From the NCBI GenBank assembly GCA_963513935.1, contig OY740770.1, positions 93,528,511-93,592,510 of the forward strand: a stretch of 64,000 bases of DNA. The letters run 5' to 3'. The notes beneath the pieces are model-generated. The model saw only the letters and a list, made by a program, of their open reading frames with translations. It searched no databases and had not been told where the DNA came from. Positions 25,564 through 37,000 of the stretch are shown piece after piece (the stretch's first letter is position 1; every line of letters starts with the position of its first letter). Source of the stretch: Aphrophora alni (taxonomy: Eukaryota; Arthropoda; Insecta; Hemiptera; Aphrophoridae). The position numbers and the translations under genes are program-made.

Positions 25564-25661
<98 letters not shown>

Positions 25662-27858
25662 AATTCAAATTGTAAATTCAGTGAGCAAAGAGATAAAATT
25701 CAAAGAATTTTAGTAAATTCATTTAGTAGTAAGTTGATGAGAACAATCCCCGACTTGCAAAAACCCAAGTGGTGCAATAGCTTTGATTAAAGGTAAAGTA
25801 AATTGTAAATGTGAGCAGCTTGGTCTTGCCTTCTAACAAAGTGGCCCAACCTCGACAAAGAGTTAATAAGTAATACGCCCATAAGGTATAGGGAACAGAA
25901 GTCCTTAGCAGTGAGTGTGACAGTCTGTCTCTCTGTGTGTATGTTTGTATGTACGTGTCTGAGTTTACAATCTCTATCATAAAATGCTTAATTATAATAA
26001 AATGCAATTTACGCTGAAGTAGTCCTTATGACACAAGCGAAGCAAGTTGTATTTAAATAAGTAATTTTATTTTCAAACACGGCATCTATAGTTTAATTTT
26101 ACCATTGTCTCGCCCTACCTAACCTTACCTAAACTTAGTATCTGTAGTCAAAAGCTCGAGTTTATTAAACTACATTTAAAGCGGATGATGTGATTATAAC
26201 ACAAACAAACCAAGTTAAAATCGTTTTAAATAACAATTTTTTCAAACACGGCGTCTACATCTGAATTTTATTTACTGTATTTCATGCCCTAACCGATCTA
26301 ATCTCTGTCATCAAAAGCTTGTTGTTAATAAAATACGAAAATCGCAGTAGATGTTTCTATAACACAAGCGTTGCCAGTTTTAATCGTACTTAATTTTTTT
26401 TTCAAACACCTCTTCCATAGCTTAATATTTCTTTTTTTCAAGACCTAACTAATAATATTTCTAATAAGAATAACCATAAACATAAATGCTGTGGTACTTC
26501 TTCCCTTTGGATTGGCTTGTTAAAAGTAGGATGATCGATGTCAGGCAAGTCATTAATAGGAGCCGATCATTATAAATGGCGGATCAAGGTATGGATAAAA
26601 TTAGCTGGTATTCGAATCCTTGGATATTTTCATTCTGGGGTTTACGTAAAAGAAAAAACCTACAGATTTAATTGAATTTTGGAATAGAATAACAGAATAA
26701 TAGATTAAGAATAGACATGTTGAAAAATGCCAGCACAAATGGTGTCGACCATCGACCTGTTCACATACAAGAGATTTATAAATTAAAAAAATTTAACGCT
26801 CTGTAACTCAAAATATACTTTCACCATTGAATTTATCGTTAAATTTTAGTTGAAAATAAGGTACCAGCCAATCACATAAAAAAAGGTAACGGTTAATTCA
26901 ATATGGGGGTTCTAAGGTTGTGGCGTTGAATAGCTACGTGTTACCAATTTCTTGACGTACTGTTACCCATAGGCAAACCTCACCACATTTGACGGGAATA
27001 TTTCCAAGGATCTCATACAGTTGCCCGGCTTTGCCCAAAAGGTCATTATCGGATAAACTCAAAAACCAATAACCCATATCCTGTCCTACAATATCACCGA
27101 ACCGATACTGAATCACAGATAACTTTTATGAGTTAATTAATGTAATAAATATTATTTACAATAATTATTAGTCGATAAAATCTTAATGTAATTAGAGTGT
27201 TAACTGAAAACGGTATTTGGGATTGTCCGAGTCCGACATTACGTTTAACTAACAGCAACCTGTAAATTTATATGGCCTCGTTTATTTCACATACCCCGTT
27301 TCTCAAGACCTCCCTATTAATTACGTTACCCTACCATTATTTGAAATTACTCAGTTTTTAAATTTAAAAAAAAGTCACGCCACTTTGTGTGACCCTCACT
27401 GATTGTACCGCCACACATAGGCTCTTCACATCTTTTTTTTTCTGGCTCGTAGATGGTTCGCAATACACACAGATAAAATCCTTGTAACAACCAAAGATTT
27501 GACTAACTCACAGCCTACCTAATATGGCAAATTTTTGTCACCTCCGATTCCAAGAAAAAAATTGTTTTGCTCTTAGATATACTAGCTAATTGTAAAAAAA
27601 ACAATAAGCTGTGAACAGTCTTTTGAAAATGACCGGGAACAATGAGGGTGTGAAAGGATACGAGGGTGTGATGACATGAAAACACTGGTGAAATTAAAAG
27701 GAAACAAAAACTCAAAAGGTTATCTCTAAAGGGGAACCTACTTAGAAGCGAGTGCTCCTCATTAATGCAACCACACAAAACAAAAAACAAAAGAGAGATA
27801 AAGAAAATAGTTCATACCCGAAAAGGAAATAAATTGGGAAGCATTAGAGGTTTTGTGT

Positions 27859-27910
<52 letters not shown>

Positions 27911-30459
27911 CAACGGACACAACCCGTTGTAGGTCCTGGATTTTGAATTTGTAATTAATTTTATAAATTTGAATAGTCCGGACTTACCGTGGGCTAAAGC
28001 CGCATGTAGGTCACGAAAATCATGTTGACGCGGGAATGTAGTTATCTGGCTAAGTTAAACTCTTGGACCCTGCCTGTTCGAAAAGGAATAAGGACTTGTA
28101 AAAAATACTTAAAAATTAATACGGGAAGCTAAAATCCAGAAATTAAATAAAAACAAATATCTTCAGGAAATGCATTACGCTAACCGCGTGTGTATTTACT
28201 GCAAGATTAGATAATATAAAGTCACAAAGTTACGTAAAATACAGACTATTAAAGTATGTAAAGAAATTCAAAATTCCTCTAAATTGAAAAAGAAAAGGTT
28301 TTTCAGGCTTTTCATAAGAAGGCCTAAAATAAAGGTAAAATAAGTTTTTGCGAAATTTCGTTAAATAAAAAAGTTAATGTTAACCCACTAAGTTCAAATG
28401 ATAAAAAAATATATAAAAAAGAAAGTTTTTTAAATTCTAAGCAAAACAAATTTTAGTAATGATAAACAAAATGTATAATTAAAAAGAAAAACTTGAAATT
28501 TTATTAAAGGAAAAAGGTGACAGAATTCGCACCTTTACAGCAAGATAAAAAGTTAAACTTAAATTTTTATTAACTCAAAACGCTAAATAGTATGCTGATA
28601 ACGTAGTTATGTAAAAATAATCCAGTATTTAAAATATGTTTCGGGAGTAAAGGAAAGCCCAAGTTTGTAGAAAATCGTTTAACTCCCTAACCCTACAGCA
28701 AGACAACCAGAAGCAGAAAAAAAGAGAAAATCCGGCTAGTTAACACAAACCAAAAGGACATAAAGAAGTGAAAACAAAAAACCGGGAAAAACAAAAAACA
28801 AAGACTTTTCCGGGAGAAATCGCCGCGGAAAAACGGGCGCGGGTCGTGTACGCGAACCAAGAATCGTACGAACATCACTCAAGTTCGTGTGTAAAGAAGA
28901 CAACGAGCTGAATTCAAAAATGTCACTCTCAATAAAATAAGGAAAACCCTGGAAAAGTTACAAAGGAAAAGGATTTTCAATGGCCAAAACTGCACGGAGA
29001 GAGATAAGAGTTGTACGGTAGAAGGGGCTGGCTGAAGATGAGTCTATATAAACGATTGCTCGGGGAAACTCGAGAGCCTTGATATTTCTGCGATGTAAGT
29101 GAACACATCGAGCCTTGATCTCGTTTTTTATAAAATACCATAGTATGCAAAAAGCTAAGTATTTTCTTAGTTAGCCTAATAATTTGTATAACAAGTGTGA
29201 ACTTACGTCATTGCGATATTAATTTGGAATGCAGCAATAGACACAACTATAATCTACAAGAACGTCAGTGGCAACTCAGTCATTACAAAGTTGGCCTAAC
29301 TTGGATTATTCTGGAGAAGTAACATAACCTACATAGCAGCTGATACATGGAGTGATTCGTATAGCTTCCGGATAGGACTCCAGGACATCACCAGGCGACC
29401 ACTTGGACATGCAACTTTAACGTCGAGAGAATAGCCGAACCGGGACTTCAGACACGACATCACCACAACCATCTTTAAAAATTCATCCAACATTCTTCCA
29501 GACAACCCTACAGGGATCAACCTTCATCAACGAGACAACTTAACCAGCACGCAGAGCATCTGTAGCCTGCCATCGCTAAACAACGCTCGCGGACTTCATA
29601 TCAAACGTCGCGACGCCTGGACAGTTGTGAAAAGGTCGGTAGAAACGTAAATACGTTAGTCCCTGATTAAATTTGCCTGAAATAAATTCAAATAAATTTA
29701 TTTTAAAATACTGGGTTACTTAGGATGTTAGATTAGATAAAATATTTGTATTATTAATTAAAAATTAAATTCATTAAATCGTAAATTCGAATTAAATCTT
29801 TTATTAAAATATTAATTAAATCAAATTGGGTATAAAATATTAGAATAAATTATAGTTAGGTAAATAATTGGTTCTGCCTTGTAGTTTAAGAAATTATTAT
29901 TAAATTGAAAGGAAAGTTATTATTTTGTATTTGTTGGAGAAAGTAAAATCCAAAAAGTTTTATTTTATGTTTGAAAAAAAAAAAAAAAATTATTAAAATT
30001 TTATTTGCTTTATAAAAAATTTATTATTTACAAAAAACACCTAGTATTCAAATATCCCAATAGTTTATGAGTTATAGATTAAGAATTGATACAGTGGAAT
30101 TTCATAAAATATTTGCAAGCACAAATAAACAATTTACAAGGTTAGTTTCAGTGTACTCACTACTCAGAGGTTTACAAAAAGTAAAATCATTCACTTGTGT
30201 CCTAACTGAGCTAGAATCAAATATAAAGTACTGGAAGTATAACGTAGAAGTTTTTTTTTTAAGTCAGGATATTCAGAAAACTGAATATTCGACACATAGT
30301 TATTTCACCTAGGCCAAACAAAGCGAGATTGCCTATAAAACTTCCAGTAGGTGGAAATAACTTATTCTCAAACGAAAAACCGTTGAATAAAACGGCGTCC
30401 CAAAAAAAAGTGGGGTCCGAAAACATCATTCAACTTAACCAAGAAAAGGTTTACCGTTG

Positions 30460-30495
<36 letters not shown>

Positions 30496-33400
30496 CGGTA
30501 AAAAATATATATTGGAATATATTTTGCTAATACGGTTAATATTGTCATTGCAATAAAAGTGTTAAATTTATAATACAATATTTTTTGTATTATTAAAGAG
30601 AAGAGAAAAAAGGTGTACTGGATTGACTAAGTATAGACTGAAGGAGACTTATAATACAATAAAAGGGAAAATTGCTCACATGGTGTAATTAGGAAAAATC
30701 CTGGAGATAGCCTATCTTTGCAGTTCCAATACTACTGTAAAATAAAAGTATTCCAAGACTAATAGCACCTCCAATACCTGTAGCTCGAAGCCAAACTTGA
30801 GATAAAAAAAGCCTGGTGGTAAAATAACGCCAAGGCTACTAGACTGCCACGACACCAACCGTGTCAGAGCTTGCTACTCCTTAACTCTTCACATTCATTG
30901 AGCTATTGTCTGGTCAAGTAGTGAAGTACCCTTAATTCATAGTAGAAAACAACAGTTTCTCCCAGGAGAGGACCAATGATAAAAGGTGCTCAGCAATTTT
31001 GAATAAGTTATTTCAATCCTTGTTTAAAGGCTCCCTAAGGAAGGATATATTCTGGTTATGAAGAAAATAGGGAAGCAGGAATAAAATTGGGTAAAGTGAA
31101 AACTATTGAGCGTGAAATAATTTGGAAATTGATTTGTGATTCGTTAAACTCAAATGGTAGCGGATTTTATGGATAAATATTATTGTTCAAGGTTGCGGAA
31201 GGTTCAAAAACTAACACTAGCCAACATAGATATATCATTCATTTGGAGTAGACAATAACTACCAACTAATCCACACACACAAATATATAATCGCACAGAA
31301 AAATTAAATAAACTAAAATTATTTATTTTTGACATTGTGGGTCTGGATGGAGTAACTGGAAAATAATGTTGTTACAGAGTTAAAAATAATATAGTGTCCC
31401 GAAATGTGTGTGAAAAGAGTAAGGCTAATGAAGAGTACAAAACCAACGCCCAACGCCCCTCATAGGTAGGGATGAGGTCAATATCTGAACCACCCACTGT
31501 GTTAGGTGAAAGACAAAAAACAACCTTGAACAAGAAACAATAAGGAAAAACACATAACCAAACTGGTGACTCAACAATACATAAATAAAACATTCAATAC
31601 GAATAAATATATTATTGAATAAGGAGTGGTGCATGCGCAATCGTCAAACATACAGATAGTTCATGTACGATTTTAACAAAAACCAATAGAGGTAGACAAT
31701 ATGTGGGTGGGGGGGCTAATATTATGCCATTGAATGTAATATAAATAATTTGTACAACGTAATCTAAAAACGAATTAGATAAAATTTAGACTTTAGAGCT
31801 TCAACATTAACTACATACATTAAATTTAATACTAGAAAGACGAAGGTTCGTAAATAGGAAATATAATGATTAATAGAGAGAGATATTAAGAGTATGGCGC
31901 TTGTCGATGGTAGGAAAAACAAACGGATTATTGTCAGGGTTAAAGCTGTAGTTTTATAAATACCAGTTGCTACAGCCAAAATTTAGGAAATACGATACTC
32001 TTAGCGCGTATTATTCTATGGAACAAAATTGAAATCAGAAATGTGCCACATGGCAGGCACACTTAATAAAAATTGGGCAGGCCTGTATTAAAAAAAAATT
32101 GAAGAAAATAAATTGAATGATTTAGTTTCAATGAAAACAAAAGTCCAAAGCTTAAGCTGTAAACGAAAGAATCACAAATCCCAGCCAATCGAGTCACGGT
32201 GAGCTCTTAAGATCCTTGTGGAAAAGTTGGTAAAAAACAACAACTTTTTACCCCTCATGAGACAGCTAGTGGAAATGCCATTGTAGAAATGCCATCTCTG
32301 TGAAATGAAAATTTTAGTCTTACCCAAACAACCATTATGTCCTAGAATGGTAATCGGTGGTGTAAGGAATATGTGAAAATTTGGACCTCTTGGTAAGAGA
32401 GTAAGAGGAAGAAAAACCGAAGGAAGGCGAAACTTTTATTATCACCTAGAGATCCGTATCAGTTGGCGAGACGGTAGACTTTAAGTAGGTTGTAAACGAT
32501 ATCCTTTAGGGGATTTGATTGGGTGAAGGATATTATTTTAACCTATTGGTTGGTGATAGGGATAAAGTTGTGATATGTGCGCTGCTCGCACGAATTTGGT
32601 TGAACCACGGTTGATGAGCCTAACAATTACTGGGGATGAGAAGGAGTGGATAATCAAATGAGTTTCCACAATGGTCACAATTTAAAATTAATTCTTTTGT
32701 TCGTGTTACTTAAATGATGCTCCCTATACATTACAGTCACAACAATCAACAATCGCAAAAAAACATACACAGAGGTAGAAATAAACACATGCGCTTAATT
32801 ATAACAATTATTACATACAAATTGGTGGCAATATCAATGTTATAATTTTAACTTTAAATATATATTACGTAAAAGTAAGAGAGGGAGATTCATAGGGTTA
32901 GGAGCAAATTTCAAAATCGAGTACATAGGAATAGATGCGCACAATCCTTAGGTAAAATTTTAATCTTTGTTAAGGCCAATATTTATTTAAGGATTAATAA
33001 ATTTAGTGAGTTGTGTTATCCAAAGTTACTTCAAATATAAAACAAATAAGCTATACTAAGGGCTTATGGCAATTAAGAACGGAAATAAAGGAATTAATAT
33101 ATCCAATTTACCAAATGGACGGTTGCTGAAAATTATTACTAATAGTTATTTTCCGGATGTACAAAATCAAGTACAGTTTAAAGCAAGTTATGGTAAGTCT
33201 TAGTACTTAAATGTAAGTGATCATTTAAAAAACAAGTCACGCCATTCTGTGACACTCTCTGACTGTACTGACACCAATGGGCTCTCCACATTTTTTTGCT
33301 ACCTCGTAGATGGTTCTAAACACACAGATATCAAATTCTTGTAACAACTAAAGATTTGACAAACCCACTACCTACCTGATGGGGGAAATTCCACAAATAG

Positions 33401-33953
33401 TTAAATTCACCATAATTAGGCCTAATTGTCGTTGAATTTTCTGTGATAATATTACTCTTCTGCAGAATATTTAGCATTATCTAGACTTTTACGTCGCTCT
33501 GTACAAATAATATACGTAAATTAGTAAATATAGTGTAGTCACATTTATAAATAAATCAATTTAACAAAAAATAAAATATGTAAAAGCATGGTGGTCTCTA
33601 AATTTGAAAGGCTCTCACCGCTATGACATAAAACCATGGTGGATATACCACATAATAAAATGCTCCAGAGAGCAGTAGACTGTTTTTAAATGACTTTAAT
33701 TTTTTAATTTTTTCGGAAGCTTATTATAAAACACACGATTGTGATGGAAGTTTATTGTATAAACTTACATTGTGCTGTTTATTACGATGTGACAAGCTTT
33801 ACTGGTGCAGTAACAGTGTATGTCAATCTTGTGTGCACACTTCCAAGTGTAATAATCACAAATTCGCTAAAAAGTCTGAACACTACTGAAATTTTGTTTG
33901 GATAAAAGGATCATAGTTCCTTCTTTGCAGGATTAAAATTCTTATATTATAAA

Positions 33954-34004
<51 letters not shown>

Positions 34005-37000
34005 TTATAGTCGTATTTCATGTTTCAGATAGGGTTAAATTAGCTCTTGGTAGGGTGTTGAAAGTATGTATGTTCTATGGTAATATTGAAGTAGAACTAA
34101 ATTTGATGTGGTTTTATAAAATATGATCAGTCCAAGTAATAGTATTATCATTGAGGAGACTCAAGAAATTTTGCTAAATTTATTTCCTTAAGTACCTCTT
34201 TCCTCCTAGTAAGACCCTTTGTGCTTTGTTTTAATTAAAATCAAATATACTTTTATTTTCGCGGTTAATTAATAATTTTTCCGTTAAGTACAAAGAAAGC
34301 CTTCAATTCTAAGAAAACCATATGCTCTTGAGTTTGCAACGAGCTTACTTTGAAAGTTAAGGTACTGTCGTTACCAAATTTTATTAATTAATATAACTTG
34401 ATTAAATAAGCAATTTTTGCAGATTTGAGCTAAACACAAACGTAAACATTTTTTGATTTGAATTTTTGTTTTGGGATATAAGTAAACGATTTACCTAGGG
34501 ATCAATTTTTGTAAAACACTTTTAGAGATTTAATTAACCAAATTGGTTTCTACGAACTAATACTAAACTACATCTAAGGCGTAGATTACAATTAGAGTTA
34601 TGTGCTATTTATGTATAATAAAATAATAATTATGTTATTCTTTGACAACTAACAATCTTTGACAACTAACTGAACGATGTGAGCTTCTTATTACACCAAC
34701 GCGAACAATACACAGATGTGATACCAAAAAGACGTTACGCACCACTTCAACCATCCATGATAACTAAATAGCAGCAACGCCTAAACAATTTCTAAAGTTA
34801 CCCGACGTTAAAAATTGCCCAGGGCCACAACAAAAGTATCAAAATATCCAGTATTCTTGAATTACAATGTACTTATATCTTCTTTTTTAATTCCAAAAAT
34901 TCTACATCAAAATCATTAAATTTATTTTTTCTCCAATTTGTCTTATAATATCAATCTTAATGTTTTTGACGTAGAATTTTTGGAAATAACAGCACGATAA
35001 AAATAAAAAATAGCCTTTAACTGAACGGTGCTTGGTTTTCAAAGTACTTTAAAATTTACAAAGATTTACTTAGTGTTAAATTAACTAATATTTGTTGTAT
35101 GTTTTGTACAATTTTTTTTGCAGAGTTTATTATTGTTTGAAAGTTTCTCACAATAATATATCTAAAAAATACATTTCTTGCTATCAGTAAATACTTACAT
35201 TAACTACGTTTAGAGCACATACAGGAACTTGAAGTAAATTCGAAAAATATTTAGACAATGCATGACTCATAGTCATTCCATAACGCATTTTTATCGACAC
35301 TCCTATTTCCCTTTCGCTATAAACTGTAAATAAAAAATATAAATATTATACAAAAAATGATGATACGTGTATATAAATGGTGTAGACATTTTGAAGTTTA
35401 AATTTGACTTAGGTTAAATACAAAATATATAATCCTGCTTATCTAACCAAAATTATTAACCAAATTTTGCTTATTGGTTAAAACTCAGTTATGATAAAAC
35501 TAGTGATAATTAATTTTACAGTTGTTACTTTGACTTCTAAAGGAGGCTAATTATAAATTTGCAAATAGAGATTATTGTTATGACGATTGTAGTGAAAATT
35601 CTGAGTTGCGAAATTTCAATGCTAACGGAGATTAGACAAAACAAAACAATATTTACCGATTCGTTACATAAGCTAACAAAATCCCCAACAAATGTTAGAC
35701 GAACTAGACATAAGGCTTATATTTATTAAGTAATAATCATTATATATATATATGACCTACCAAATGTATGGGTTTCTCTGCTTTGCTCATACACTGGATT
35801 TACTCTCATTAAAATTGTTCCTTCGTCATCTGCTTGGACCGGAGACAACGTCTTGTTTACTGTAAGCCAAATTTCAGGCTTCAATTTATAAGGCTGTAAA
35901 AATAAACGGTAAATACAAACAAATATAATTGGGACACAAATCTTGCACAAACTTCTTATAAATTTATTACAAGGTAACACCTAACTCTAAGTTACCAAAA
36001 TATTCGTTCCACAAATGTACCAATTATTTGTCAAAAAGTTAAAATGAATCCTGAATAATGTTAGAAAGTTGAATATTGAAGTCTATGCACATTTAGACAG
36101 AGAAATTATACTGTTAAATATTACCCTAAATCCAGGCTAGTTTGTAGCCCTTTTAATACAATGAATGACAAGCAAGTAATAATAAAATCGTCCTAAATTT
36201 AGTGGAAGGTCGTATTCAGAGAAACGAAGCTTCTACTACCAGGTACTGGCTATTGAAAAATCAACTCGTTAGTCAAGAATATTTTTTGTGGGTGATAGAA
36301 AAATGCTCTAAGAAACACTGTTAAATTATAGTTTGAATAATTATACAGGTCCCACAACTGGGAAAAAAACGTGCTTAGAGAGGTGAAAACATTCGTATTA
36401 AAAACATTATGGAATGTGAAGAAGTATTTGTTTTAAAGAATTGCAATAAAATATTTCTAAATAGTACGGAGTCCAGTATGTATGCTCAATGAGATAAAGT
36501 CTAAAATATTGGTTGTGGTAGAACAAGATATCGGTTAGAGTCCCATGCAACAGAGGCGGAGGAATTAACTTCCTGTGCATTTGAGAGGTGTCGGTCTTAG
36601 AGAGATGCGTCATATGTAGTGGGGCCTGAATTCAAGGGCTCTTATAGAATCATAATGAGAAACTGGGAAGAATTCTAGTCGCATCACATGTACGTATTTA
36701 ATATTGGTGAACTGCAGAAAAGCTAAGTGTGGCCGTTATACCGTAAAATGATAAAATCAGTAAAATTATTTCATAAATATATGTTATACAACCATTGCAG
36801 TATTTTTGTTTTTTTAGTAAGGATTCCTTAAAACTAAAATAGTGAAATAATTAAATTTTATTTATTTTTTTAAACAGAACATTTTATATACTATATACTA
36901 TTATATATATGTCAGTTATTAAATACACTAAATTAAACCCTACATACTTACCGACTTCGATAGAACACCTGAATACAAGAAAAATGGAAACACAACACAT

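Larger units (their letters stand above)
18217..35198 (-). other. Intron 3 of the secreted-protein gene, about 17 kb, repeat-filled
   Basis: It lies between the GTAAGT donor at 35193-35198 and the acceptor at 18217-18218. It contains most of the microsatellites, a 291-bp inverted-repeat element, a mariner scrap, tandem repeats and LTR-like sequence. I found no further exon in it that fits phase 0 on both sides, but could not search it exhaustively. Confidence 0.7.

Noticed and set aside
25355..25713. Two overlapping open frames with long Arg-Glu runs
   Set aside because: Produced by the (GA)50 tract and different in each frame; no coding evidence outside it.
28693..28878. 61-codon minus-strand frame
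   Set aside because: Phe/Leu-rich complement of a purine-rich non-coding block; no motif.
30067..30556. Two consecutive plus-strand open frames
   Set aside because: The second depends on a TA tract, the first has background-like composition, and they lie in the intron of the minus-strand gene without splice support.
31372..31640. Overlapping minus-strand frames of 71-73 codons
   Set aside because: Both hydrophobic in conflicting frames, with no motif; likely element debris.
35726..35980. 84-codon minus-strand frame as a stand-alone gene
   Set aside because: Only its central part (35761-35893) is coding-like, and it has splice sites on both sides; it is exon 2 with intron read-through.
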